The translations under genes were made by a program, and so were the position numbers. From positions 2,333,181-2,397,180 of the forward strand of contig NW_011887292.1 in assembly GCF_000151315.2 (NCBI RefSeq): DNA of 64,000 nt, read 5' to 3'. Under the pieces are notes generated by a model, which saw only the letters and a program-made list of their open reading frames with translations, did no database searches and was not told where the DNA came from. Positions 47,274 through 60,800 of the stretch are shown here, in pieces; position 1 is the first letter of the stretch; each line of letters begins with the position of its first letter. This DNA comes from Capsaspora owczarzaki ATCC 30864 (lineage: Eukaryota; Opisthokonta; Filasterea).

Positions 47274-49574
47274 ATGGAGGACATCGTCAAGACGAGCACA
47301 GACTGGATCTGCAACGCCATGACGGCCAGCAGCGTTTCCCAGAGCCGGAACGAGAACGCGTGTCGGGACGGCGAGTGCGCAGCCAGTCTTGCCGCCACGT
47401 TGGATCTCGCATTGCTGCAGCATGCACTACAGATCGTGGCAGTCGTTGAGGATGGCTCGAGAGCGGTCCTCTGGGCGGTCGTTGAGCGCGCACTGCGTTT
47501 CACTACGATGGCCGAGTCCCAGTTGTTCGCAAGCACCGTCTTCCATCCAGGCAACAGGGATGGGTCTGAACATGCTCAAGACTGGACTGAGCTCGTATTG
47601 GGATCGTGCCGTGCTCGCGTCGAGTCAGCCACCACCTCCTCCCTCAGCGGCCACCCGCCACGACTCGCGCTGCGGATTGCTCGTGCTGGCGCTTGGGTGG
47701 ACGTGGCTGATCATTCGAAAGTGCTATCATCTACGCACCAAATCTACGCACCAAAGCCCGTCGAAAACCCGCGTCGTCGGAACGCACTGACGATCGAGTT
47801 CAACCAGCTCATCTTTCGTCGGTTGCTGCTGCCCCAGTTTCCCAAGCGAATCCAACACCTCCATCACGCACCAAACCTAGTCAACCGAGGCTGGTACATT
47901 CTGCGCAAATCGAGAAACCAGTGCCAGTGACGGTGAAGAGTGCGCCAAAATTTGTGCTCGGCGAGAACGAGCTCACCCATACTGCCTGCAAAGAGTGTCA
48001 TATTGTCGCGAGCAAACGGCATGTAAGTGGGACTATTCGGTTGTTGCACGTTTGCTGAGAAGTACCAACCAAAATCCGAGCTGACTTTGCAACATTGCTC
48101 GCTTTGGCAGTGTATCTACGGTCTGTGCAAAAACTGTTGCGTTCGACGACGAGATACCTTGTGCCGGCCGCATGGCACACTCATGCAGCGCATGGCCGAA
48201 CAAATCGCACACGGACAAGATCGAATCGAGATGGACTTGAGGTTGGTGCTGCTGTGAGAATTGACGTTTACAGAGCAACCTTGATTCACCTTGGGCGTTT
48301 TTTGTTTGATTTGAAAACAGCTACTGCCGATTGTGGGCCGTTCCAGTAGAAATTGGCAATCTGCAACATTTGCTCAGTCTGAATCTCTCCGACAACAGCC
48401 TTCAATCACTCCCTGATGAAATTGGCCGCTTGACCAACCTCGAAGAGCTTTTTCTACACTACAATGCTCTCGAATCACTCCCCTCAAGCATCACCAAGCT
48501 AACCAAGCTGGCCGAGCTTCGCCTCAAGAACAACCGACTCTCTCAATTGCCAGTCGACATGGGGCAATGGAAAAATCTCCGAATTCTCATTGTGACAAAC
48601 AACCGACTCGAGTCTTTACCTGACTCGATTGGCGAGTTGCAATTGTTGCAAGAGCTAGCTTTGCAGTAAGTTGTCTCCACAGAGGAGTGTTTTCGCAGAA
48701 GCTGCAAAAATCAATCTCCATTTTGTTTTTGTTTGTTTTTGTGCGCGTGTTTCTTTTACAGCTCCAATCGGATCCGCACAGTGCCCGCTTCATTTGCCAA
48801 CCTCAAGAACTTGTCTACCCTTTACTTTGGCGAAAACCCTCTTGTCGAGCTCCCGGCCGACTTTGGTAGACTCGTCGAGCTTGTGGAATGCGACTTTTCT
48901 CGATGCTCCCTCACGACGTTGCCAGACTCTGTTTCCAATCTGTCCAAGCTCGTTCGCTTGTGGGTCAGCGACAATAATTTGCGAGATCTACCAAACCGGT
49001 GGATCAGCATGGTCTCGTTGAGCGATTTATTCGTCAGCGGCAACCAAATTGCGCACGTGCCGTACCAGTTGAGTCAATTGCACCTTTCAACCTTGAATTT
49101 GCACTCCAACCCTTTATCGCATCCGCAACACGAGTGTAAGTGATTGAAGTGTAGTCCGTGCAACAAACAGCGTTTGCCGGGAGATGTTGGTCTCACTTTT
49201 GAGTTTGTGACAATGTGTCCATCTGTATTTCAGCCCTGCGAGACTTTGAGGCGATTGCTGTTGGCGTCCCGTCACTGTTTGAGCTGGCGGCTCGGAAGGT
49301 GCACTCCCAGTACGAAACCACCTGGCACCAGCTCCCTTTGCCGCTGGACGTTCTCGAGTATTTGGGCCAGGCCCGTGTTTGCTCTTGGTGCAATCAACCG
49401 TTCTTCCAGTTTTGGTGGTCTAGGCTCGAGTTTTGTGACGTTGCTTTCAACTCGCATATTCCCGTCTCCATGGAGCTGTGCTCGCTTGGGCACCTCCGAG
49501 AGATTCAGCGCACCACGCCGAATCGCTCCACCAACAGAGCCGACCGCAATGTGTTCCAAGGTCCATTCATTTGA
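47274..49574 (+). CDS. Leucine-rich-repeat protein with Cys cluster (LRRC58-like C-terminus)
   Basis: Proposed exons 47274-47537, 47629-47720, 47881-48022, 48111-48241, 48321-48665, 48762-49135 and 49234-49574 give 562 aa. Exons 4-7 are secure; exons 1-3 are my best GT-AG solution and need transcript support. Exons 1-2 encode an unrecognised start and a possible membrane helix (CGLLVLALGWTWLII). Exons 3-4 hold a Cys/His cluster: CKECHIVASKRHC, GLCKNCC and CRPH, probably zinc-binding. Then about ten LRRs of the 23-residue LPxxIGxLxxLxxL type follow. The end resembles LRRC58: PSLFELAARKV, LPLDVLEYLGQA, CSWCNQPFF, then a short CSLGHL segment. LRRs imply protein binding; the role is unknown. Confidence 0.75.
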
Positions 49575-49702
49575 GATCGTTGGACAACACTGATGCGTTT
49601 GTTTGTTGAACGAAAAGCGCATTGTTAAGGTGACTGAAAAAAACAAACAAACAAAACAAAACAAAAAAAAAAAAACAAACAAAGCCCAAACACAACAAAT
49701 TA

Positions 49703-52700
49703 TCAGTGCGCAGCCACATTAAAGTCGCTCAACAGCGAGGCAAGAACACCTGATACGTGGTGGTCATTCAAACAGTGACCAACGATGTCGGGAATGCAAG
49801 GGGAGAGCGCGGCATGGTTGGCAGGCTCGAGCACGAAATTCTTCAAAACGAGGCCGGCAGCAAACCGCACGCCAGCAGCGATGGGCTCGAGCGGCGCGTT
49901 GTCGTGCGCCGCATGCGGTGCTAATTCCAGCGCACTAGCTGCGAGGGAGATGTGCATGTGAACGGCGTTCAACGCTGGTCGCGTGTTGGCACGGGATTCC
50001 GCTCCCGCAACGATTGCCGTCACAGAGTGTGCTGGCGGCTCAATGCTCTCGATCGGCAATGGTACAGCATGTCGCTTTACTCCCAGAAAGTACGGTCTGG
50101 GGGATTAGAAAACGAGCGAAAGTGAGTTGTCAACGCGAAACATACATTTCCAATTTTTTTTTGCTAGCCACAGCTTGGCACGCTCAGGCCTTACTCAACG
50201 TGGCCGGACGGACCAATGGCCAAGGTAACAGTGGCCTTTAGAAGATCGCGAACAGCTTGGGAAAGCTCGAACGAATCCACGAGCGGCTTGTCGTGCCGAC
50301 GACAATGGTCGGCGTATTCGGCATAGACTTGCTGTGGCGTGACAGTTGGTTCGGAAATGGAAGTCCCACTGAGTCGCAAGTGGGTTTTGATCCTAGACAA
50401 ACAATAGCAATAGCAATAGGATGATCAGTTTTTTGGTAAGTGCGTTCGTTGCCTTACGGGGTTTTGCCGTCCAATTCGTTGCTTCACACAATCTCTCACC
50501 ATTTGCTCGCGTATTTCTCGGCTGCCAGACGTCCGTGATTGGAGGAAGAGCTGGCGTGGGTATGCGGCTTGGAGACTTCGTGGGTCATGTCGTGTTCGAA
50601 AGAGAGAAGCGTGACAAGGAGTCGCACGGCGCCGGGATGGTATGCCAGGGCCGAGTTAATGGACTGATCTAGTTGCGTGAGTTGGTAGAGAGCTTCGAGG
50701 GATGCCAGGACCACTTGGACGTCTGGGACGAGTAAGAGGGTGACGGCGCGTCGCAAAAAGTGATCCGTGCAAATGTTCAAAATAAATTTCGTGTTGGCGC
50801 CCGCGCTAGCCGCCGCAAGATTCGCAGTACAGTCCAATGCAAACAAGACGCGGGATCGGTCGCTGGACATGATACTGTCGACAAGATACCGTTTCAGAAA
50901 CGCGGAAAAGTTGTCGCCGCCAGGGTTTGCTTTGGTTGTTGTTGCACTGTCAGCGACAGATGACAGCTGCGAAACGCGGGCAACAGTCACTAGAATGTCA
51001 AAGGCCTGCTGCCTCCACTCTTGGCGCTGCTCAAACAGAATGCAGCGCTCCAGAAAAGGTTGAATTACGGCGGCCGCGTTTCCAAACGCGGTCATATTGA
51101 GCGCATCTTGCGCCCAATTGTGCACAATGAGCAACACCTGCGATACCCGCTCCATCTGGGCAAGAGACAGTGCGGGACTGACACTCGAGGCCGTGAGCAG
51201 CGGTGGCGACGCATCGTCATCTCGAGCGAGAGCGATGCGTTTTCGTGCACTCTCCTCATCAGCAGGCTCCATGTCCGAGCTGCGCCACCGACGGCTGCCA
51301 GAGGTTAATGGAACCGCCCGACAGTCTTGACTTGGCGCAAAGGCTCGGGCAATGTCAGCAAAGCTGCTGGAAATGTCATCTACCGCTGAAGGGACTCTGC
51401 GTCGCCGCCGCGTTTCGTGCCGCTTATTCTCTCCATCACCATTGTCACCACCACCGCCAGCAAGAGTAGTGTCGCTGGTCGAAGGGGGTTCGTCTTTGAC
51501 AGTCCCTGCGGCACGCAGCTTGTCAAGAGCGGCAAGCTTCGTATCGACATACGAGGGCGCTTGTTGCACAAGAAACTCAACCTGCTGGAGCACGAGCTCA
51601 ATAAGTCCGGGCACTGTCGCTGGACAGATGTCCAGCGTCACGTCACACACGTCATGCGACATGACCACGAGAACGTTGAACGCCCAGTCGATTTCGTTCG
51701 GCAGGGTAGATTGCAGCGCCTGCAGCACTCGCATGCGGCATCCACTCTTCTCGAGGTGATGCAGTTGCTCGTAGCCAACCACAGGCGCACTTGTATCGGA
51801 GGGAAAGAGCGAAAGAAACTTGAACGAAGGATCGTTTTGGACAAGCTGCTGTTGGGCGTGTTGCTGTTCTTGCGGCGCCAGCTGGGGCAATGACAATCGA
51901 GGCTTGGGCTTGTGCAACGAAGAGCCCGACGACGACGACGACGACGAAGTCGACGTCGACGCCTTGGTGCCCGCCACGACCAGCGGGGCGAGGCGGGACG
52001 ACGGGGTGAACGCGTAGCGATCGAGCGCCTGGAGCGCGTCAAAGCCGGAAATGAACGGGTGGTAGGACTCTGCATTAACGTCTGCAGCAAAGCCTGCCAT
52101 GCTGGTATCCCCATGCAAGTGCTGTTGAATGTGAGAATTGGGCGTTTGCCGACCGGGGAGCGGCGAGAGTGTCCGGTCTGCCGCATGCGACCCCGTTGCG
52201 CTCAACGCGGAAGCGTGGTGGTGGTGGGCCGGCGAAGGCAGCACAAATGCAGCAGACGCGGTGGCAGCGGACGCAGCCGCAGATGCCGAGGTGGGATTGC
52301 CAGCACCGGTGCGACTGACGGCGGTCGCCATGGTGGCGCGAGGCTGGAACGCGCGCAACGGGGTGACTGCGTGGCCCACTGCGTCCGGATTGCCCGCCAG
52401 CATGAATGGCGGGAGCTTTCGCCAGTCAATGAACGAGATCGGGTCGAGAGGAGTCTCCACCATGTACGCGCCACCGGGCACGGGCGCCATGCGACCAGTG
52501 GCGTGCGCCACGGCGACCGAAATGTCGTTCACATCTCGCAGCGGCTTGTTCCAGTCTTGCCATGGAATCGAGTCGATGGGTCGTCCGTAGTAGTTGACGA
52601 GCTCGTATTCAATCAGCAGTTTGGCGTAGTACATTTTGAGCACGAACGGCGAGTTGGTGACCGTCCCGGGCAGGTCGATTTCGCGGCCAATCTCTCGCCA

Positions 52701-53464
52701 TAGTTTCAAGCCAGTGACCTGTGATGGACCAGCAGTCAATTTGGGGTGTGGGGGTGGGGTGGAGATGTGAGCTGTGATCAAGATTGACAAAATCTCCCGC
52801 CAAAATTTTCTCCCTTCAAGTCCAGCTGCGTTGTCCCCCGCTTCCCCGACTCTCGCCGCCGCTCGGCCCTTGTGCCACATAAGTTGCCATGTGCAACGAT
52901 CTTGCTCTCTCTCTCTCTTTCTGTTTCTCATGGGTGAGTTCATGGGTTTGAGGCTTACCGATTCAAAGCCACCGTGCGCGGTGACAGCCAAGTAGAGCTT
53001 GTACAGATCCAGCTCGTGCCCGCCGGCCTTCGGAACCTTGAGCGGCGGGTTGCTATGGACATTGAGCACACATTCAAAAGGTGAATGGCGGCGGGGAGGG
53101 GGGGGGTTGTCGAGCGCAAGCAGTCAGTTCACCAGAAGGCACAGATCTCCAACATGACAGATTCAAAGCGATCATCGCTCTTCAGCTTCTTCCGCCCCCT
53201 GACACACACACATCTGATCGAGACAGGAGACCAACACGGCCCATTGCAATAAGGAAGAAAAAAAAGAGCCAAACAACAGGCGGGAGGGCGCGGGTCTGCA
53301 ACGCAATGCTCCACCAACCAACAAACTCAAGCAACCCAACTTGACTCGTTCCTATTGCAATCCGAGCTGTTTGTCGACTTTTACCTGCGCCGGGATTGAA
53401 AGGTGCGAAGGTCCTCGACAAACTCGTCCGAGCCGACAAGCGCAGGGTTTGGAATACGCGACAT
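49703..53464 (-). CDS. ARID2/RSC9-like SWI/SNF (PBAF-type) subunit
   Basis: Chromatin-remodelling subunit. Exons complement(49703-50096, 50195-50392, 50500-52718, 52959-53052, 53385-53464) give 994 aa. The ARID domain is split over exons 1-3: NPALVGSDEFVEDLRTF, NPPLKVPKAGGHELDLYKLY, VTAHGGFESVTGLKLWREI, NSPFVLKMYYAKLLIEYE. Ser/Ala-rich linkers follow, then a helical ARM-like region ending around AVRLLVTLLSFEHDMTHE. An RFX-like segment (WIKTHLRLSGTSIS, VYAEYADHCRRH) spans exons 3-4, the same order as in ARID2. The C-terminal exon is helical and unrecognised. No C2H2 fingers were seen at the end, unlike vertebrate ARID2. Start codon 206 bp from the divergent TRMT44 start. Confidence 0.87.
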
Positions 53465-53670
53465 TGACAGAAAAAAAAACCAAAAACCGAACGAAAACGC
53501 AAAGAAAAAAAAAAAAGGACTGACTGACTGACGCTTGCTGAAATCTGAGAAGTCTCAGAAGTCTCAGCTAAATGATCATCTAAAATCATGGGATCAACGT
53601 TGATGATTCCAAATCCACCGCAGCTCAAAAGCCTCAGCTCAGTCCCTGTTCTTTTGTTCTTTTGTAGTCA

Positions 53671-56396
53671 ATGGATTTGGCATCGGCGAGCGAGCTGCTC
53701 AGCACGAGTCCGCGCGTGTGGATGCATGTGGAGGGCACTGCGCCGCCGCCGTCACCGCCGCTGGACAGAGACCGGTTTCTCACAGCCGTGGCGCTGTACA
53801 CGGAGCGGCCACAGCTCATCAACAAGCGGTTTAAAGGCGCTGCAGTGCTCGCGACGAGGCCAAACATCTCTCTCGAGGGCGACGCTGCGGCACACGCGCT
53901 GGCCGCCCTGTACAATGCCGCCGCAGACTGGTCGACTGTGCAAGCAAAGGATGGCTCGATTCAGGAGACCGAGGCCGAGGCCGAGGCGAGCAACGACAGC
54001 CATGATGCGCTCAGTGGCGCACGCGGCGTTGCGATGACTGCTCGGCGAATGATTGTGCCGAGAGCCCGCCATGGGTGGTTTTCAGAGTACGAGCTGCATC
54101 CGGTCGAATTTGCCGTCGTTCGTCACGGAGCGCCACTGCCAAGCGTCACGCTGGTGCCGTGGGTCTACAGCGTCGAAAACCCGATGGGCGTCGGCGAATT
54201 GCCGCTCGTGTGCTGGCGGTTTGCGCTCGACGTGCAAGGGCAGATTCAACTGTTCGCATCGGTCGCGAATGCTCCAGAGCCAGAGGCCACATCTGTCAAG
54301 GTCGTGCATTGGCGGACACCCACCCAGGATCAGTTGGCTCGGCTCGCGGAGGGCTTTGTGTGGAAGGCTGGGCAGTTTCTCGAACGGCTCTACGGACTTT
54401 CGATACCCTTGCAGTCGCTGCCCACTGCCACCACCGCAAGAAAAACCAACCCCAGTTCCACAAGTCTCATCGATGACGCGGAAGCCTCTTCTTCATCTCT
54501 TGCAGCAACACCGTCTTCAACAGCAGCAGCTGCGCTAGATCGGTTTGCAAGCACGCCCGACTTTACCCCTGCGGCATACGTACCCGCCACCCTAAGCGCG
54601 TCCAATCTGCCATTCACAGCAATGATTGACGTTGAGACATTCCTGTCGACGTACGACCGGCTCAAAGCGACGTACGGCTGGCCACTGGCGGCCAGCTGGT
54701 CTGAGAAGACGGACGCGTCCAAGTTTGTATTTGAAGACGTCGTGATTGCCTCGTATCTGTTGTGTCTGTGGGAGCTGCCGCAGTTCTGCAATCCTGCGAC
54801 CAAGCTGCCACAGAAGCAGCGCTTTGTGGATCTCGGTTGCGGCAACGGGTTGCTGGTTTGGATTCTTTCCCGCGAAGGCCACACTGGGTATGGCGTCGAT
54901 CTCGCGGCTCGCGATATCTGGACGCGGTTTTCAGGCGAAGCACGACTGGAGGTGCGTGCCATCCACCCGAACGTGGACGTCTTCCCAGAAGCCGATTGGC
55001 TCATCGGCAATCACTCGGATGAGCTGACCCCGTGGATGCCCTTCATGGCCATGCGGTCGTCTCCTTCCACCAAGTATATTGTCATTCCTTGTTGCACTTT
55101 TGACCTGTTCTGTCGGTTTCAAAAGACCAGCTTTGTCAATGATGTGATTAACGAGCGTGTGCAACGGATCACAGCAAGCGAGCAAGATCATCTGCTTCAA
55201 CCGTTGGGCGTTGCAGCAGCACCGACGACGACGGTGTCAGCTTTGGAGGCAGATGCAGCAGCTGGCGCCTCTTCCGGCGGCAAGGACAGCAGCCTTCGAG
55301 GAAAGCGTCGACACGACGGCTCTCCCGCCATCACATCCAGCTCGGCATCCACGTACGTGGAATATCTGCACTACACGCGACAACTCGGACGCGTTTGTGG
55401 ATTCAATGTGTACACGGATGTGCTCCGCATCCCTTCCACCAAGAAAGTCTGCCACATTGGCGTCCCGACCCTGGAGCTGAGCGAAGCGCTCGCTGCTCCG
55501 TCTGCGAGCGTGAGTGCTCGCGTCGATGAGCTACTGGACGCCAATTGGATGAGCTGCGCTTCGTCTGCTGGGCTTAGCGCCGAGGAGATTGACGTCCAAC
55601 GAGCAAAACGCGTGTTCATTGCGCGATCTGCCACTCAAGAGGTTGTGAATTGCACACAGCTGCCACCTGATTTCCTCCAAGCAGCCGTGCGAGTGGTGCT
55701 TGCCGCGCTAACGACAGAGGACAAGCTTGCTTCTGGTCCAGTCTTGACCACTTGGGACGGTCGACCTTGGCGTCGTGGCGGTGAGTTTGAAAACAAATCC
55801 CAAAGCGGGCATTGCGAGTGCTTTTTGTGTCACGTCGATGATTTTGGTGTTTACAACAAACGTTCTGTTGCACTCATCATGGGGGGTGTGGTGGGAACAA
55901 CCCATTTCAGGCTCGATTTCGATGGGCGAGGTCGCACAGCTCTTCTCCAAAGACATGCTGACTCAGATGAAGTCCAATCACGGCGGCCTCAAGACGCTAC
56001 TCAAGAACCACCATTACATGTTTGAAGGTAGAGTAGCGCGCAGCAACGCATTCTTGGTTGACGCGTGATCAGCTTGAATTGACAATCAACATTGTTTTGC
56101 CGTTCACAGCCAATGCAACAGTTGCACTGCGAGATTGGCCAAGCACAAAGCTGGAGGATCTGCTCGAGCGTCGACGAGAAGCCGAGGCCAATTCTCGGAA
56201 AAAGCCTCGCATCGAAGCAGCAGTGGTAGTTGCGTCCGAAATTTCCGAGATGGAGACGGAAGCACCAGCACCCCCTCCACAACGTGCGCGGCGCCCATGT
56301 TTACTCCACTTGTATCATCCAGATGGATGTCCTCTGGGTGAGCATTGCGGCTATGTGCATGTGGATCGCGAGCAGTACTTGGCCGAGCACCCGTGA
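53671..56396 (+). CDS. TRMT44: tRNA uridine-44 2'-O-methyltransferase
   Basis: Trm44 methylates U44 ribose in tRNA-Ser using SAM. Exons 53671-55780, 55911-56027 and 56110-56396 give 837 aa. The SAM-binding motif I is FVDLGCGNGLLVWILSREGH (near residue 386). It is followed by YGVDLAARDIW, the family signature DWLIGNHSDELTPWMP, and KYIVIPCCTFDLFCRF. Then come EYLHYTRQLGRVCGF and LRIPSTKKVCHIG. The extreme C-terminus carries one CCCH-type zinc finger (CLLHLYHPDGCPLGEHCGYVH), also present in animal TRMT44. The N-terminal 350 residues contain acidic and Ser/Thr spacers. The gene converges on RTF2 with 115 bp between stops. Confidence 0.94.
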
Positions 56397-56511
56397 CTGC
56401 GCTTTTCAAAAAAAAAAAAAAACCAAATGTTGTTAAATGAGACCAAGGTGTATTTATGGGGCAAAACTTATTCATCACAAACGCTTCAAATTCATCACAG
56501 ACGCAACACTT

Positions 56512-57720
56512 TCATCGTCTTAGCAGAGTTGTCGCAACACCCGATCCAGAGCGAGCAGGCTGTGCTTTTGTCGTGCTGCTGAGCGATGAAAACATGCCTC
56601 CATACGTCGCAGGTTTGGCTGCCGGGGCGGCCGCTGCGGCACCACCCGCAGCAGTCAAGGCTGCACCAACTGGTTTCCTTGCTGCGGGGTTTGCGCCGCC
56701 AGAGCTGGCAGCGGCAGTGACAGCAGAAGGCGCTCCATGCACGTCAGCAACGCCGCTTTGTCTGCCAGACTTGTTGTGCGTGCTCACTGCATCTTCGTCT
56801 GCAGTGCGCTTTTCGCCACGCACAACGGGGTTGGCGGTGGCCGACGCACCCCCATTGCCATTCGCTGCAGTCGTTCCATTCGTTGAGGACAATCCCGCCT
56901 TGCCAGCGTTCTTGCGCAAGAGCATGTTTGCGCGCAGCTTTTCCTCCTCTTCCGCGCTCGGGTTGATGGTAACCGTGTCAAACTCGCCAATTGGCGACGA
57001 GCAGACCATGCAGACATCCGACGAGACTTCACGCAGCGCCTGCTCTGAAATGACACATCCGCAGCCACGGAAGAAGATAAACTTGTACCTGCCCGTCATC
57101 TCGCGGTGTGTGATTGGGCAATAGTAGATGGGGCGACCGTCGGCACCCACTGCGCCATCCGCGGCCAGCGTCGCGGTCGGAGTCGCCGCGAACGGGTTGG
57201 ACGATGACGCGCTCGGTTCGTTCGCCTTGGTGTCTGCTGCGGTCGTCGTCGTCGTCGTCGTCGTTGTGGCGCTTCCTCCTCCGAGGCGGGTGAGCTTGAG
57301 CTCTGTGACGTCGCGCAGGCCGCGGATGTGGCTGGCGACCTTGCCCTGCTCGCCGAACGACGCGCGGTCGAGCAGCAGCTGCAGAATTGCTTCCTTGTTG
57401 TACATGCGGCCCAGCGCACACGCAACGATGGGCTCACGCAGCGAGAGCGAGCTCAGTGCGCAGTTGGTCCATCGCAGTGCCAGCTCGACATCGCGCTCCA
57501 GCTGTCAAAGCAAAAGCAGAGAGAGTGAGAGAGTGAGAGTCAGGGTGTGGTTGAAGCGTTGGTTCCTCACGACAACACAAGCTCACACAAGCTAACTTGT
57601 ACATCTCTTTTGCATTACTACATGCAATAAAAGGTAGCTCGAGAAACATACCACTTTATCACGCTTCTTGACAACGACGAGCTCGCGGCGAGTTGGAATA
57701 CTACCGCCGTCCGCACCCAT
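56512..57720 (-). CDS. RTF2: Replication termination factor 2
   Basis: RTF2 acts at stalled replication forks and contains a RING-like domain. Exons complement(56512-57501, 57652-57720) give 352 aa. Exon 1 encodes the conserved start MGADGGSIPTRRELV. Exon 2 continues with ALRWTNCALSSLSLREPIVAC, LGRMYNKEAILQLLLD, VASHIRGLRDVTELKL, then YYCPITHREMTGRYKFIFF, GCGCVISEQALREV and CMVCSSPIGEFDTVTI. The zinc-coordinating Cys pattern is incomplete, as usual for the family. A poly-Thr run from ACG repeats sits between the two conserved parts. The Ala-rich C-terminal half is disordered, with a terminal basic segment. Confidence 0.94.
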
Positions 57721-57871
57721 TGTGTTTTTGTGTGGTTGGAAATTGGTGACTGAACTCTCTCTGCAGCTGCGTGCGCTTACAAAAAGCAGAAACGAATTGC
57801 TTTGGATGGTTCAAAATGTATTTGCTTACAAGCTCGCTCAATCAGTTTCAGATGTGCAAACGCAGAGGAAA

Positions 57872-60800
57872 TCACAGGCTGGTCGGTAAGCTTGTTGCGG
57901 GACTGAGCAACAAATGCCGCACAGCATCGGCACTCAATACGCTCGCAACATCATCGGGAGTGTTGTGGGAGAGCAACTCCTGGTTGGCGTCGTGAAACTG
58001 CCAGTTGTTTGCAAACCCAAGGCCGAGGTTGGGGTGCGCGCCAGCAACGTCGCTCATGAACAGCTCCAGCACGTCGTCGACTTCCAGGAAGCTGGTGGAC
58101 GCCAACGCAGCAGCATTGGAGTCTTCCGACAGTTGGTGCAACAACGCAGCGGGATCCACTCTATTGGCGACCCGACCGAGCCAATCGGGCGTGACTCCTT
58201 CATCAGCAGCCAGATCGTTCGTAAGAGCCGTTGTTACGACATCGGCGACATCCTCGGAAATTGAGAGCGCAGTGGTTGGTGCTGCCATGTTCGACGACGC
58301 TGGCGTGGTGGACACACCAGGACGTGCGCCGCGAGCTTGGCCGAACGACTGCAGTCGGACTGCAACGAGGTCGAGCAGTCGGCGATGGTGGAGCTGAATA
58401 AGCGAGTATCGGGCACTCAAAAGCTGCAGCGCGTGCTGACAATCCTCGAGTCCCGATATCCAGGACGAAGGAATCGAATCGCTCTCGTCTCCAGTCCAAA
58501 AGGTGTCGATGCTTTGCAAGTAGACTCGCGCAGCCAGCGCCACGCTCTCGTGGACTGGGGCAGGGCATTTTGCAAAGCACTTGGCCTGTGTGCACTGTAC
58601 GATTGCATCTGCGCATCGCACTGCATACGAAAGCAATCTGGCGTCGAGCTCGGGATAGCTGGGTCTTGCCGTCGTTGGAAGGAGGAAGAAGGGCAGGTTG
58701 CTGCTGTGGTTGTTTGGTAGGTTTCGTTGTTGGTGTGGCTGGTGGTGTTCGGGATACACGGCGCCGCGACCGTACTCTGAAGCGTGAAGCGACTGGAAGG
58801 ACGACGCAGGGGAAGAGGCGGTTCCAATCACAGTGTCGAGCGGCTCGTGGCCATCACCGATTGGCGACGAGTACGGCGAAATGGTCGTTCCTTGTGGGTA
58901 GTTGTTGGCGGCCGCATCATGAACGTGGAACTGAGAGGGGTTATGCCCGCAACGAAGATACAACAGGTGGAGTTTCATGCCATTCAGAAGCATGTGATAG
59001 GTTGTGTTGAGAATCGTGCGCTGCTCGGCTTCGTCCTCGTCGGACGCCGGTAATGAGCCAGTGGAAGAAGTGGGCAAGGATTGCGCGTTTTTCGACTGCG
59101 CAGAATCGACATGACGGTGCTTGTCGCTTGTCGCATCGGATGGAGCGAGCCGCATGCCAAACAGTCCGTCGATAATCACTTCGAGACTGTGGGTGACACT
59201 AATAGCGGCGTCCGTCACCTCCAGAGCTGGCGCCAGCGGTGCTCCCGACGTGGCCAACGAAGAGGAAAGAGCAGCAGCAGAAGAAGAAAAAGTAGAAGAA
59301 GAAGAAGAAGAAGTAGAAGAAGATGTCGACAGCGAAGATGGTGCCAGGGAATGGCCATCCGACGCCGTCAGGTGCGACGACAGGGGGAAGGGCGAAGAGT
59401 CGAGCACGCGTTTGACCGAGTCGAGATCCATGGCGGGCCCGGCTGCTGTGGTCGCGGCCTGTTTGGGATGGACTGGATTTTGCAAAGTGAGTGCCACGAG
59501 GTGGGGAGAGACCCAGTGATGCGTGGTGTCGGACGCATGCGCCGCTGCAGCCTCCGCGCTCGCAGCGTACCAAGCAAAGTTGTCTCGCATCTTGTCGACC
59601 TGCTCAAAGACGTTTTCTGCAACCACCATTGCCACGCAGTGGTAGATTTTCGAAAACTTTGACTGCTCGACGACGGGAGGCGAAGATGAGGCAGCTGCTG
59701 GTGCTGCGGGATTGTCGCTCGCGGTTCTTGGGCAGGTCAGCGCGGTGCTCGTGTCGATTGGCGAGTGCTGCAAGTGGCTACTGGCGTGTTTCAGATAGGC
59801 GCGGGCCATGGCGATTTCTCCCTCGCCAAACAGGTAGTAGGCTGTGATGATGAGTGCAGCGGCAAGATCTCGCGACTGGTGCAGGCGCCCAAACATGCTT
59901 GAGATGGCCACGTCGAGCGCTTTCAGCTGTTTCAATGCCGCTTCCTTGCGACCAATGCGCTGCAAGCAGAGCAGGTGAATGGCTCGCAGGAGAGCGACCG
60001 CCTCTCGCGAAAACCGCCCGCGGTGCGGGACCAATGGATGGAGCGGGTTGTCGTCATTGCCATCGTCCTCCTGAATATCATCGCAACTCTGCTCGATGAT
60101 GAGCTGCATCACATGGCGCGGCATCAGAGGAGTCCCGAGGGCCACACAGTTGTAGTAGACGTCTGCAATGTCCGAAAAGTACATGCGCGCAAACGACCGC
60201 TCCAGTTCGTGCATGATGGGCGCCACGGCCACCGTAGCTCGCAGGTGCTGCGAAGCAGGCTCAACTAGATCTTGGGAATCCGAGTCATGAGCCTGCTGAA
60301 GAAGATTGCTGTTCTGATCGAGGAGGGAATATGGCTGGACGGAAAGCGGCGAAGGAGAAGCAAACTCGACGGACGGACGAAGGAGCAAGGCCGGTTGGGC
60401 CGTGGATGCGAGCTGTTGGGTGCCATCCACTACGCCTGGTGGTGCTTTCAACAGGGTTTGCTGCATGAGCAGGATTTGGTCTTGGAGTTGGCGGATTTGC
60501 GAAACGAGGTGATGCGTCGACACGAGTGGACTAGAAGGCGGACTGGGTGCATCTGCTGCCGCTGCTGCTGCGACCACACTCGTTTGCACATGACCGCGAT
60601 GTGCCGTGGCCACTGCAGCTGTGGCGACAGGCAGCGGCAGGCTCGAGCCGAGCGGGCGGCGCTTCTCAATCCCGCCGCCGTGATGACGGGCGCCATTGTG
60701 GCCAAAGTCGACCACAGCCCCGCCTGTCGCCGCAGCAGCACCGTCAAAGGACAGCTCAGAGTCAGTCTGTTTCTTTGGTCCGCGCTTGTTGCCCGGCACG

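Noticed and set aside
47027-47554. 175-codon minus-strand frame with a hydrophobic end
   Set aside because: Overlaps the LRR gene's 5' exons in antisense and its Val/Cys run comes from the (CA)n microsatellite.
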